Shown piece by piece: positions 14,800 through 22,319 of a stretch of DNA of 24,907 nucleotides. How positions within the stretch are numbered: position 1 is the first letter of the stretch; each line of letters opens with the position of its first letter. Below the pieces are notes generated by a model. It was given only the letters and a program-made list of their open reading frames with translations, searched no databases and was not told the origin of the DNA. Both the position numbers and the translations under genes were made by a program. Source of the stretch: Blautia sp. AF19-10LB (lineage in GTDB: Bacteria > Bacillota > Clostridia > Lachnospirales > Lachnospiraceae); NCBI RefSeq assembly GCF_003461245.1, contig NZ_QTWS01000040.1:2566-27472 (forward strand), in the 5' to 3' direction.

Positions 14800-15353
14800 A
14801 AGTGTTTTCCTTCCTTTTCTAACACTTTTAGCAGCTTCTTTCTGTTCCGGTACAGATTCATTTTTACACTTCCAACAGACATAGCATGTCTTTTGGCGAT
14901 CGCTGAAACAGAGTCAAAAAACCAGTATCTTCTCACGAAAATATCTCTGTCCTCTGCGTCCATTTTTTCAAGAAAATCGTTGATGATTTCCAGCAATTCT
15001 TTTTCTGCCAGCTGATCTTCAATGGTATAGGTAACACTTAACTGATCCATTTCACCCAGAATATCCGCCATATGTACATCCGGACGCCTGTCGGCATATT
15101 TTTTTCGCAGACGGTCAATGCTCAAATTCCTCGTGATCCGGCCGCAAAAATGTGATAATACAGACGGCTTTTTGGGCGGGATCAGTGACCAGACCGAAAA
15201 CCAGGTATCATTCAGGCATTCCTCCGAATCTTCTCTGTTTGCAAGCAGATTCCAGGCGATCTTGTAACAGTAAGGATGATATTTATCGCTTAATACTTCG
15301 ATCGCATGCTCATCTCTCATCTCAAACAGAGATATGATCTCATTGTCTCTCAT
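14796..15353 (-). CDS. ECF-type RNA polymerase sigma factor
   Basis: 185 aa, normal for group IV sigma factors. Region 2 (about residues 10-85) contains YHPYCYKIAWNLLANREDSE, LNDTWFSVWS and ITRNLSIDRLRKKY, the core-binding and -10 recognising part. Region 4 (about 125-180) contains MDAEDRDIFVRRYWFFDSVS and the helix-turn-helix AIAKRHAMSVGSVKMNLYRN for the -35. The start is supported by GGAGGAC upstream of ATG with CAACTTAA between. It should direct transcription of its own operon under a signal passed by the overlapping DUF4179 protein. An ECF-like promoter lies about 110 bp upstream. Confidence 0.93.
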   Translation of the reverse strand: MRDNEIISLFEMRDEHAIEVLSDKYHPYCYKIAWNLLANREDSEECLNDTWFSVWSLIPPKKPSVLSHFCGRITRNLSIDRLRKKYADRRPDVHMADILGEMDQLSVTYTIEDQLAEKELLEIINDFLEKMDAEDRDIFVRRYWFFDSVSAIAKRHAMSVGSVKMNLYRNRKKLLKVLEKEGKHL

Positions 15354-15461
15354 TTAAGTTGTCCTCCAAAGTTTTGTATTTCATCAGCAAATACAAGCGC
15401 GCTTTGATTGCTACTTTTCCTAAGGCTCCTTTTAGAAGGAAATTTCCTACTCATACTATAT

Positions 15462-15487
15462 ATCGTAAAAAATCCCGGATGGTAACA
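15462..15487 (-). promoter_or_regulatory. candidate ECF promoter of the sigma operon
   Basis: On the minus strand TGTTAC (15482-15487), a 16-bp spacer and CGAT (15462-15465) resemble ECF promoters (TGAAAC-N16-CGTA class). The spacing fits autoregulation by the sigma factor encoded downstream. Only one site is visible, so this is tentative. Confidence 0.4.
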
Positions 15488-15514
15488 AAAAAAATCAAAT
15501 TTTTTAAAAATCAG

Positions 15515-15565
15515 GAAAAAAAGGGGCAGTCGGGAAATAATAATTTTTAGTCCCGACAGCCCCTT
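15515..15565 (-). terminator. terminator after the DUF2812 gene
   Basis: The stem 15521-15535 / 15551-15565 has 14 of 15 pairs (GC-rich, AAGGGGCTGTCGGGA on the minus strand) and is followed there by T7. It closes the PadR/DUF2812 transcript 29 bp after the stop, just upstream of the sigma promoter. Confidence 0.88.
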
Positions 15566-15593
15566 CTTATATTAACGTTTCACCAACCGAAGA

Positions 15594-16133
15594 TTACTTT
15601 TGTATCCTGTTTCGAAATGTAAAATATTTTACGGCAAACTGTAGAAAGGTAATAACGTATATAACTAATAATACAACCCACACTGGCAGCAATCCATGTT
15701 CACTGTGATCTGTCGAAGATATATAAAACTGCTGAATCAGGCCGCAAAGAATCACGATCAACGGAATCACTCTTCCCCAGAAAATTCTCTTCACCATATC
15801 CAGCCGGGAGATATCATCACAGAATATTTCCTCGTCCTGCAGCATCCTGTCTGCCGGTTTTCGGAAATAGTTGTATCCAGCAAATTCTGTCAGATATTCC
15901 CATCCACAGTCCTCAAACATCCGTACATATTCCATCTGGTGTTTGATTCCTTCTTTATTATAATCCAGCTGATAGATTACTTTCTCAGGCTCACATCTCT
16001 CAAATGTATAGATTCCAGGAAAAGTCACTCTCTTGAATTTCCAGCCTTCCTGGTGTCTCTTACTCATGTACTTTTCTTCTTTTTCGTATTCCATGATGTT
16101 AAACCAGCGAAATTCTTTTTTGACTTTCTTCAT
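15594..16133 (-). CDS. DUF2812 membrane protein
   Basis: 179 aa. The N-terminal domain (1-110) with FRWFNIMEYEKEEKYMSKRH, GWKFKRVTFPGIYTFERCEP and QMEYVRMFEDCGWEYLTEFA is the DUF2812 signature. Two membrane helices follow (VIPLIVILCGLIQQFYI and LLPVWVVLLVIYVITFL). Its function is not known. The family is usually found just downstream of a PadR-type repressor gene, and here its ATG overlaps the stop of a PadR fragment by 4 nt. Because that repressor is truncated, the gene may be poorly expressed or unregulated. Confidence 0.88.
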   Translation of the reverse strand: MKKVKKEFRWFNIMEYEKEEKYMSKRHQEGWKFKRVTFPGIYTFERCEPEKVIYQLDYNKEGIKHQMEYVRMFEDCGWEYLTEFAGYNYFRKPADRMLQDEEIFCDDISRLDMVKRIFWGRVIPLIVILCGLIQQFYISSTDHSEHGLLPVWVVLLVIYVITFLQFAVKYFTFRNRIQK

Positions 16134-16279
16134 TGCATTACCTCCTGTGCATTGCGATACAGTCTGCGGATTCTCTTTAGTTCAAGCTCCAGAACTTCCG
16201 TTCCAAGCTCTGTGATCTGATAGATTTTCCTCTTATCTTCCTCCCTGATAAAACAGATCAAACCGTCCTTTTCATCCAA
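16130..16279 (-). pseudogene. PadR-family repressor, C-terminal fragment
   Basis: About 49 codons: LDEKDGLICFIREEDKRKIY then QITELGTEVLELELKRIRRL and YRNAQEVMQ. This is the wing and C-terminal helix of a PadR-type winged-helix protein. The recognition helix and N-terminus are missing; upstream the sequence changes at about 16279 to a YccF-like gene in another frame. The stop overlaps the DUF2812 start (ATGA), the usual PadR-DUF2812 layout. Confidence 0.75.
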
Positions 16280-16400
16280 TCACATTCGCGCCAAACGGCA
16301 TAAAGGAAAGTCTTTCCATCTTAAAGAACTGTTTTCCAAACGGAATACCAATGATCGTGATGCACCACAGGCAGCCTACGATCAGATTTTCGAAAGCCAT
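16272..16400 (-). pseudogene. YccF-domain membrane protein fragment
   Basis: From the ATG at 16400 the frame reads MAFENLIVGCLWCITIIGIP then FGKQFFKMERLSFMPFGANV. The CITIIGIPFG segment with a following MPFG is the hallmark of YccF-type inner membrane proteins. Only one motif repeat remains (43 aa instead of about 130), and the end after GANV joins the PadR fragment. The ATG overlaps the stop of an upstream frame as TAATG. Confidence 0.6.
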
Positions 16401-16535
16401 TAATGTGTCGACTTCGCTTTCGGATAAATCTGTTTCATCCTGGCATCGTCGAAATGTGTGTCCACCCATTTTTCTATCTGGTTCTGTGCTTCGACTCCCT
16501 GTGCCCTCTGATCGTAGCGCATCAGCGCCGCAGTG
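16400..16535 (-). pseudogene. C-terminal end of an unrecognised protein
   Basis: A minus-strand frame ending with TAA at 16400-16402 reads TAALMRYDQRAQGVEAQNQI then EKWVDTHFDDARMKQIYPKA. Helical, soluble and coding in style, but without a start; upstream it runs into the AraC fragment. Its stop overlaps the YccF start, so the two genes belonged to one operon before truncation. I do not recognise the family. Confidence 0.35.
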
Positions 16536-16556
16536 CACAAATGCCCTGTTTTGTTC

Positions 16557-16892
16557 TTATTTTCCCTGTTTTTTGTCCTCCGAATTTTCCTTCATTAAAA
16601 AGATTTCCCTGTAAACGCCTGGTGCCAGTCCGATATAACGATTAAAGTAATTTGTAAAATGGCTCTGGTCAGAAAATCCTGTCTGCAATGCCGCTTCCAC
16701 AGGCGGCAGGCCCTGTTCCAGTAATTTCTTCGCTTCTCCGATGCGGATATTTTGGAGATAACTATATGGAGTTACACCTTTGGACTTCGTAAATGCCCGC
16801 AGCAAAGTTGATTTGCTGAGCCCCTCCAGATGACATATCTGATCCAGATAAATCAGCATAATGAAAAACGCTTGTAAAATACTTCCGGAGGC
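16557..16892 (-). pseudogene. AraC-family regulator, C-terminal HTH fragment
   Basis: The frame from 16859 (100 codons) covers both helix-turn-helix motifs of the AraC DNA-binding domain: LDQICHLEGLSKSTLLRAFT and EAALQTGFSDQSHFTNYFNR, with GLAPGVYREIF at the end. The effector-binding N-terminal domain is absent; the frame is open a few codons further up (to about 16892) without a start or RBS. It would be unable to sense a ligand. Confidence 0.75.
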
Positions 16893-17024
16893 AAGGGAAA
16901 AGACTACTTATGACCGTGCGATTGTTTTCCATAAGAAATAAATCCACAGATGTACCAGTGGTGCTTCCTGAAAATACACTGTAATAAAAAATACTGACTC
17001 CCGGAATCATACTCCGTAAAGAGT

Positions 17025-17234
17025 TCAATTCCGAAAGCCGATATTTTTATATATGAAGCATAAATCGTCTTTTTTCAGGATGATACCGTCAAAAGAATTA
17101 TCGGATATCTTCTTTTCTTTTGCGATACCTGCATAATGATACAAAAGACTGTCTGCTGCCGCATTTCCAGTGTATGGAATCTCGAGCTCAGAATAAATCA
17201 ACGAATACCTGTTTAATGGAAATCTCCCTACACT
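17025..17234 (-). pseudogene. unrecognised fragment directly after the BIG_2 gene
   Basis: The minus frame is open for about 70 codons right behind the stop of the BIG_2 gene, in the same frame: FPLNRYSLIYSELEIPYTGN then AAADSLLYHYAGIAKEKKIS and KKDDLCFIYKNIGF. It looks coding. The GNAAADSLLYHYAGIAKEK part recalls the stretch before the ATPase domain of GHKL kinases or the front of a regulator, but I cannot place it. No start codon or RBS. Between 16893 and 17025 nothing is recognisable. Confidence 0.3.
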
Positions 17235-19073
17235 TTATTTAACTGTGACTTTGCACTTTGTCTGTACCTTACCGGATTTCACAGTAATTACAGCAGTACC
17301 TTTCCTTTTGGCAGTAATGACTCCCTTTGCATTCACCGTTACAACTTTGGAATCAGAAGTACTATAAGAAATTTTATCATCACTGTTTGATGGACTCAGT
17401 TTCGGCTTCAGCTGAGATGTCTTTCCTCTCAGGAGGGTAATCGCAGAGTTAATACCGGATATTTTCTGAGTTGATACTTTTGGTACTATTACTGTAATCG
17501 TTACTTTTTTGCTGCCGGATTTTACTGTAATTCTGGCTGTTCCGGTTTTTATTCCTTTTATCACACCTTTGGATGATACAGTGGCAACATTTTTATTTGA
17601 AGAGCTATACGTTATTCTTTCCTGGGAAGTTACTGGTGAAAGCACTGGTCTTAATGTAAGTGTCTTACCTTTGGTAACTGTATATTTTGTCTTAAGGCCG
17701 TAAATAGCATTGGTTCTGACCGTTCCATTCTGTACAGTGACTTTGACCTTCGTTTTTTCACCGGTGGACATTACAATTGTAATATAAGTAGAACCTGTTT
17801 TTTTGCCAGCCGTAATCCTTCCCTGTGCATTTACTCTGGCAATCGAAGTGTTTGCAGAATACCATGCTACAACACGGAACGATGATGTTGCATTTGTTAC
17901 TTTTACTGCCGATGTAGATTGTCCTGCACGCAGAACGACAGACTTCGTATTTACTTTCATATGATAAATGCCAAGATCTTCATCCGTCAGTGCAGCTGAT
18001 GTAAATTTCTGCGTCATAGATTGAATAACATCAGAATCTTTCCAGCTTTTTCCATTATAAATCTGTTTCTTAAAGAAAATATAGATATTGTAGGTTTTCT
18101 TCTCGCGTATTCCCTTAGGTGAGCCTATTCTCCATACAGTATTCTTGTCAACTCCTGTTGGATTCTGCCTGGTACTCCAATACATCGGAACCCAGCGTAC
18201 ATCTCCTGAAATTGGAGATTTATTGTCCATGCCTGCTCCTGTTACCGTAAAGTTATAAAACTTACCTGGAGTAAACTTTAATGGTTTTTCAAGGCCTTTC
18301 ACAGTGCTTTGCGTAACTTTGTAGATGCGAAGCGGGCGTGAAGGAGTTGGAGTTGGTACTTTCGGACGTTTATTCTTGAAACTGCTGTTATCCAGCTTAA
18401 AGAGGCTCATCTTTGCCTTACCGCTATATGGTTTTGCACAAATAACCAGCCAGGAATCTGTTTCAGGAACATTCTCTGCTTTTACAGTAAACTCTGTGTT
18501 TGCTTCTTCAGAATTCGTGGCACGACTCGAATCATACATATTCTGAATCACAGTTATATCTGTACCTGAATCTACATAAAAATAATACCATTTGCAGTCC
18601 TGAGTTGTAGAAAACTTCAAAGAAACCGTTGTATGATTCTCCCATTTCATAGAACCACTCTGATAAGTCAACGAAAATGGTATTACCGTTGGAGTCGGTG
18701 TTGGCATTGCTGTTGGCTCTGGCTCTGTTGAAGGTGCAATTGTTGGAGTCGGCTCTGCTGAAGGTATAGGAGTCACTTCCTGCTCAGACTCCTGCATCTC
18801 CCCTGATGAGTCGGCATCGGAAATTTCTGTGCCTGTCGTAAAATCTTCAGTATCTGAAAAAATGTCGCCTGACTCCTCCGTCTCTTTCGCTTCTCCAGCA
18901 TCCACAAAGTCCAGATCACTGTCAACACTTTCAGCTGTCATGCCCTCTGTTGATTCTGTTTCTTCTGCAAACTGAGTAAACTCTTCATTGGAATCCGAAG
19001 CAAAAGTATTCGCTGCTAATCCACTGGTAAGCATTCCTGCTGTAAGCATAAGTACAAGCACTTTTTTCTTCAT
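17235..19073 (-). CDS. secreted Ig-like (BIG_2) repeat protein
   Basis: 612 aa. A signal peptide (MKKKVLVLMLTAGMLTSGLA, cleavage likely near AANTFAS) is followed by an acidic Glu/Ser/Thr/Asp-rich stretch (about 27-100) and a Pro/Thr linker (TEPEPTAMPTPTPTVIP). Next come two unassigned beta-rich regions (about 133-240 and 250-370), then three bacterial Ig-like BIG_2 repeats (about 378-450, 455-530, 535-612). Each repeat has a core such as NKNVATVSSKGVIKGIKTGT and ends in ITVK-like strands. There is no LPxTG anchor or second catalytic domain, so it is exported and possibly held by wall or surface interactions. The RBS GGGGGAT precedes the ATG by about 4 nt. A TATAAT at 19130-19135 may be its -10. 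Its target is unknown; adhesion or matrix roles are typical for BIG_2 proteins. Confidence 0.88.
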   Translation of the reverse strand: MKKKVLVLMLTAGMLTSGLAANTFASDSNEEFTQFAEETESTEGMTAESVDSDLDFVDAGEAKETEESGDIFSDTEDFTTGTEISDADSSGEMQESEQEVTPIPSAEPTPTIAPSTEPEPTAMPTPTPTVIPFSLTYQSGSMKWENHTTVSLKFSTTQDCKWYYFYVDSGTDITVIQNMYDSSRATNSEEANTEFTVKAENVPETDSWLVICAKPYSGKAKMSLFKLDNSSFKNKRPKVPTPTPSRPLRIYKVTQSTVKGLEKPLKFTPGKFYNFTVTGAGMDNKSPISGDVRWVPMYWSTRQNPTGVDKNTVWRIGSPKGIREKKTYNIYIFFKKQIYNGKSWKDSDVIQSMTQKFTSAALTDEDLGIYHMKVNTKSVVLRAGQSTSAVKVTNATSSFRVVAWYSANTSIARVNAQGRITAGKKTGSTYITIVMSTGEKTKVKVTVQNGTVRTNAIYGLKTKYTVTKGKTLTLRPVLSPVTSQERITYSSSNKNVATVSSKGVIKGIKTGTARITVKSGSKKVTITVIVPKVSTQKISGINSAITLLRGKTSQLKPKLSPSNSDDKISYSTSDSKVVTVNAKGVITAKRKGTAVITVKSGKVQTKCKVTVK

Positions 19074-19166
19074 TCTTATCCCCCATTCCTTTTCATAAGG
19101 CTCATAATTCTACTGATTTCTTATAAAGAATTATATCAGATATTAGAAAAATCAGGTAGTATTAAT

Positions 19167-19939
19167 TTAATTATCTGTCAAAGAGCCGTTAAAAAATTTA
19201 ACCACAATCTCCTGGGTCTCTTCTGTCCAGAATTCACTTCCGCCGTGGTCGGCACCTTCCAGAAGGTATACGCGCACATCTTTTCCACAAGATTTGAGTT
19301 TCTGATAAACAGTTACACTTACTCGGGGATTGATCGTGCGGTCTTTGGTGCCGTGGAACATCAGGATTGGTGAAAGGATGGTGTCTTCGTGGATGGAGAG
19401 GATTCCTTTTACATCCGCATTTGTTCCGGGATATAAGTTTGTATCCTGATCGTCATCGTGAAGCAACTGTGAAAACATGGCTGTATGTCCGCCGGATGAA
19501 TCACCGCCGACAAAAACTTTGTCCATATCTACGTTATACTCTGCCGCATGGATCTTCATAAAGCGGATCGCGTTTCTTGTGTCCAGTGCCTGCGCCGGAA
19601 ATGGTGCGATCCCGGAGTGGCGGTATTCCACAACTGCTATGACATAGCCCTTCTCAGCCAGTCTTGAAAGTATTCCAAGTTTCGCATTGATATTCTGCTC
19701 AAGCCACGCAGAGCCCTGGACATACACAAGACAGGGATGCAATGTATCACTGTCTATGGTGTTTCTTGTCTGTGGTGTAATGATCTGTAAGTGAAGCGGC
19801 ACACCATCCATGTTGGCATATTCCACATTCGAATAAATATAAGTTCCTTTCTCATCTCCGGTTGTCGGGATTCTTGTAACGCCCTCTATCTCTTCGTCAA
19901 AAGATGGGTATTCTTCGTAGGTCCAGTTTTTATTTCCAT
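19167..19939 (-). CDS. alpha/beta hydrolase (BD-FAE/esterase-like), start out of frame
   Basis: The main frame (from a GTG at 19826, 219 aa) has the alpha/beta fold: CLVYVQGSAW at the oxyanion-hole position (QGSAW replaces the usual HGGGW), the nucleophile elbow VGGDSSGGHTAM, the acid region LMFHGTKDRTINP and the catalytic His in EGADHGGSEFW. It should hydrolyse small or acetylated esters in the cytosol. The frame is open without any start to about 19960 and encodes a family-like N-terminus (NKNWTYEEYPSFDEEIEGVT). An ATG with AGGAG 10 nt upstream sits at 19939 but one base out of frame, so a single-base loss in the A-run at 19926-19936 probably breaks the start. It follows the AraC gene by 25 bp. 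Confidence 0.7.
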
Positions 19940-19964
19940 AAGATATATTCTCCTGTTTTACAGC

Positions 19965-20885
19965 TTACCAGCCTTTCAGCACAGAAATCTGATAAGTCGC
20001 TATATTTTGTGGGTTTTCCAGTGCTTTTTTGCGCCAGGCACTTGGGGAAAGTCCTGTTATTTTTCTGAAGTTTCTAAGAAACGTGGACAGAACCGGATAA
20101 CCAACAGAACGGGCAACTTCCTCGATGGAAGTACTGCCATGTGCAAGCAGCTCACATGCTTTGTTGATCCGAACCACATTCAGATACTCAGAAGGCGGCA
20201 TATTCGTATATTCAGAAAAAATCCTTCGCATATGAGTTTCGCTCAGCCCACAGCTTTTGGCAAAATCCTTTGCCTTTATATCCTCTGTGTAATGCTGTTC
20301 CATATAGTTTATGATCTTTCGAACATAATCCATTGCATCAGAATGTGAAAGTTCATCCCCTGAATCCAGCGTGTTCAGCCGGTCAAAAAATAACAGAAAA
20401 TTAAACGCAAGCGATAAAACTGCATATTTATAATGATATTTTTTCTGCTGCGTTTCTTCTATTATCATCTGCAGCAGTTCCACAGCCAGAGCGTTTTTGC
20501 TGCTATCCAGCACCAGAACTTCTCTGGAAAGATTTTTCTGCATTTTTGTATACTTTTCAGGCGCATCCTCAAAAACTTTTTTGAGGATCCTGTCTGTATC
20601 TATAAAAAGATATTCCCATTTCTGCTTTCGATTATGTTCTTCTGGCACCGGACAGGTACGATGCGGAATGTTTTTGGGAATGAACGTCAGTGTCCCTGCA
20701 TGGTAAGGCGTTTCTTTTTCTGCAAACTGTATGATCCCATTTCCATAATGACAGTAACCGACTTCCAGATAATTATGAAAATGCATATTATCCATTCCAT
20801 AAACAGTTTCCCATTTTTCACCGGTCAAAACAAGCAGCGGAAGATCCTGTGAAAGTTCATAGTAACGATATTCAGCTTTAGACAT
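19965..20885 (-). CDS. AraC-family transcriptional regulator
   Basis: 306 aa. The N-terminal cupin-type sensor domain (about 10-165) shows MHFHNYLEVGYCHYGNGIIQ and GTLTFIPKNIPHRTCPV, typical for ligand-binding AraC proteins. The C-terminal domain (about 205-300) has both HTH motifs, AKDFAKSCGLSETHMRRIFS and EEVARSVGYPVLSTFLRNFR, and the end motif TGLSPSAWRK. ATG at 20885 is preferred because GGGAG lies 7 nt before it; the frame also opens at a TTG at 20891. A TATAAT at 20915-20920 is a candidate -10. The alpha/beta hydrolase starts 25 bp behind its stop, so it probably controls uptake or cleavage of an esterified or sugar-like compound together with that enzyme. Confidence 0.93.
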   Translation of the reverse strand: MSKAEYRYYELSQDLPLLVLTGEKWETVYGMDNMHFHNYLEVGYCHYGNGIIQFAEKETPYHAGTLTFIPKNIPHRTCPVPEEHNRKQKWEYLFIDTDRILKKVFEDAPEKYTKMQKNLSREVLVLDSSKNALAVELLQMIIEETQQKKYHYKYAVLSLAFNFLLFFDRLNTLDSGDELSHSDAMDYVRKIINYMEQHYTEDIKAKDFAKSCGLSETHMRRIFSEYTNMPPSEYLNVVRINKACELLAHGSTSIEEVARSVGYPVLSTFLRNFRKITGLSPSAWRKKALENPQNIATYQISVLKGW

Positions 20886-20979
20886 TTGCAATCTCCCTAT
20901 GTTTTTATAAGGTCATTATAACAGTTGAAGAATATAAAGAAAAGAGCATAGTAGAACTTGTAAGTACACTTGGAATATT

Positions 20980-21125
20980 TTATGTCTTCCCAGCCAATCT
21001 CCGTTTCCGCAGGATAACCCCTTCTTCTGTAAGGGTGATTTTTTTCTTTCCACGGATCAATAGCTGCTTTCCCAGCTTCTTTTCAAGTTCCATAAGCTGC
21101 TTTGACAGGGACGGTTGTGCATTTC
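20980..21125 (-). pseudogene. LysR-family HTH fragment
   Basis: About 40 codons, AQPSLSKQLMELEKKLGKQL then LIRGKKKITLTEEGVILRKR, are the second half of a LysR winged helix-turn-helix. Both the start and the effector domain are missing. At about 21125 the sequence changes to the head of an Ogt gene in another frame. Confidence 0.75.
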
Positions 21126-21217
21126 TGGCCTTCGAACCACAGACCAACAAGGCCGATTTCATCAGCCGCCAGCAAAATATCTCCCAGTGGAGATACATAG
21201 GTACAGGTATAGATCAT
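21083..21217 (-). pseudogene. methylated-DNA-protein-cysteine methyltransferase, N-terminal fragment
   Basis: From the ATG at 21217, with AAAGGA 12 nt upstream, the frame reads MIYTCTYVSPLGDILLAADE then IGLVGLWFEGQK, the typical front of Ogt-type O6-alkylguanine repair proteins. After FEGQK it runs into LysR sequence in a wrong frame and stops at 21083 (44 codons). The active-site PCHR motif is lost. Promoter and RBS look preserved, so a useless 44-aa peptide may be made. Confidence 0.75.
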
Positions 21218-21323
21218 AATTTTGTCATTCCTTTCATGCATAATTGCCTCCGTCGCACGGGGTACAGTAGAAAACTTCGATAAATTGAATTTGTTACATT
21301 TATTATAACTGGAATTTGGTTGG

Positions 21324-21378
21324 TGACATACTTCCACCACTTCAAAATCTATAAGATTTAAGTGGTGGGAGCATATCA
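21324..21378. repeat. long hairpin, possible IS200/IS605-type end or PATE
   Basis: Arms 21324-21342 and 21360-21378 pair over 19 bp with one mismatch and two G-U wobbles; an inner 6-bp stem 21345-21350 / 21354-21359 extends it. CCACCACTT and AAGTGGTGG form the core. No T-run follows on either strand. It begins right at the stop of the EFR1 gene. Subterminal hairpins of this kind are seen at the ends of IS200/IS605 elements, and a TnpA of that family lies 3 kb away, but the link is not proven. Confidence 0.55.
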
Positions 21379-22128
21379 CTTAAGGAAATGTGTATACTGT
21401 CCATGCTTCTTTGTATTTTCACCATATTGAATTGCAAATTTAGGGCAGTGATGTAAGCAAGCTAAGCACATTACGCACTGCTCTTTGGTCCATTCAGGTT
21501 TGCGGTCTTTGAGCTTAATGGCGGAAACCGGGCAGTTTTTGGCGCACAAACCACACCCAACGCAGGTGTCTTCAACTGAAAAGTGCTTTGTTTTACGCAT
21601 CGAATCATATTCGATATGATAGCCTATCTTTGCAATCGGATAAGGCAGCTTATTTTTCATAAAATCACCGACGACCAAATTTTTTATCTGTTCAATGATA
21701 TGATCGATTTCAAGCTCTGCATAATTATTTATACGCTGAACTTTTTCTTTATTGCTCAAATCAAAAATCGGAGTCCAGGTGTCCGGCATTTTCACGCTGA
21801 ATTTTGCGGACAATGGCAGGCCTTTAGGAGCAAGAATATTATCTGCAAATCTCCCAGCTTGTCCCGGGGTTGTTCCATAAGTTGCAATAAAAAATATATA
21901 GTCCGGCTTATGGCTTAAATCTAGTCTTTGTAAAAATTCAATTACGATAACAGGCAATCCCCAAGAGTATGTAGGGCTTACTATACCAAGTGTTTTGCAT
22001 TTCTCATCAAATGAGAAAATTTGTTTTTTATAGCAATCTGTAATAGAAACGGCAATGTCACCGGTTTCGGCTGCAATCCTTCTGGCAACATATTCGCTGT
22101 TTCCGGTTGCTGAAAAATATAAAATCAT
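21376..22128 (-). CDS. EFR1-family flavodoxin-ferredoxin fusion
   Basis: 250 aa. The N-terminal flavodoxin-like domain (about 1-165) starts MILYFSATGNSEYVARRIAA with the FMN phosphate loop SATGNS, and has GIVSPTYSWGLPVIV. The C-terminal part carries two [4Fe-4S] motifs: CVGCGLCAKNCPVSAI and CVMCLACLHHCPKFAI (CxxCxxCxxxCP). This is the EFR1 ferredoxin family of gut Clostridia, thought to move electrons between flavin and iron-sulfur partners. GGAG precedes the ATG. It lies 11 bp behind the stop of an SDR gene remnant, so both once formed an operon. Length is normal. Confidence 0.93.
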   Translation of the reverse strand: MILYFSATGNSEYVARRIAAETGDIAVSITDCYKKQIFSFDEKCKTLGIVSPTYSWGLPVIVIEFLQRLDLSHKPDYIFFIATYGTTPGQAGRFADNILAPKGLPLSAKFSVKMPDTWTPIFDLSNKEKVQRINNYAELEIDHIIEQIKNLVVGDFMKNKLPYPIAKIGYHIEYDSMRKTKHFSVEDTCVGCGLCAKNCPVSAIKLKDRKPEWTKEQCVMCLACLHHCPKFAIQYGENTKKHGQYTHFLK

Positions 22129-22139
22129 AATCCATCTCC

Positions 22140-22316
22140 TTATCCAAGGCCTGCAAATTTAACAAGAAATGTATGTGTAATAAGTTTTGCAAGCAATTGA
22201 CAGCATTTATAAAATGCTCCGGTAGTGTAAACGGCTCTGCCTTTCCTTGCTGCTTTTAATGATCTCAAAGCAGCAGTCTTTGGGTCGATTGATTGCTCAA
22301 GATTAAAAAGGGCGAT
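22140..22316 (-). pseudogene. short-chain dehydrogenase (SDR), C-terminal fragment
   Basis: About 58 codons: LEQSIDPKTAALRSLKAARK then GRAVYTTGAFYKCCQLLAKL and HTFLVKFAGLG. This matches the very end of SDR oxidoreductases. The Rossmann part and the catalytic Tyr-x-x-x-Lys are gone. The open frame starts right behind the stop of the GNAT gene, so a deletion joined the two. Confidence 0.65.
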
Positions 22317-22319
22317 TTA

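Noticed and set aside
15696..16220. 174-aa plus-strand gene opposite DUF2812
   Set aside because: Antisense shadow; the minus-strand frame has family motifs, RBS and terminator.
16762..17028. 88-aa minus-strand frame upstream of the AraC fragment
   Set aside because: It overlaps the AraC fragment in another frame and has no recognisable content or RBS.
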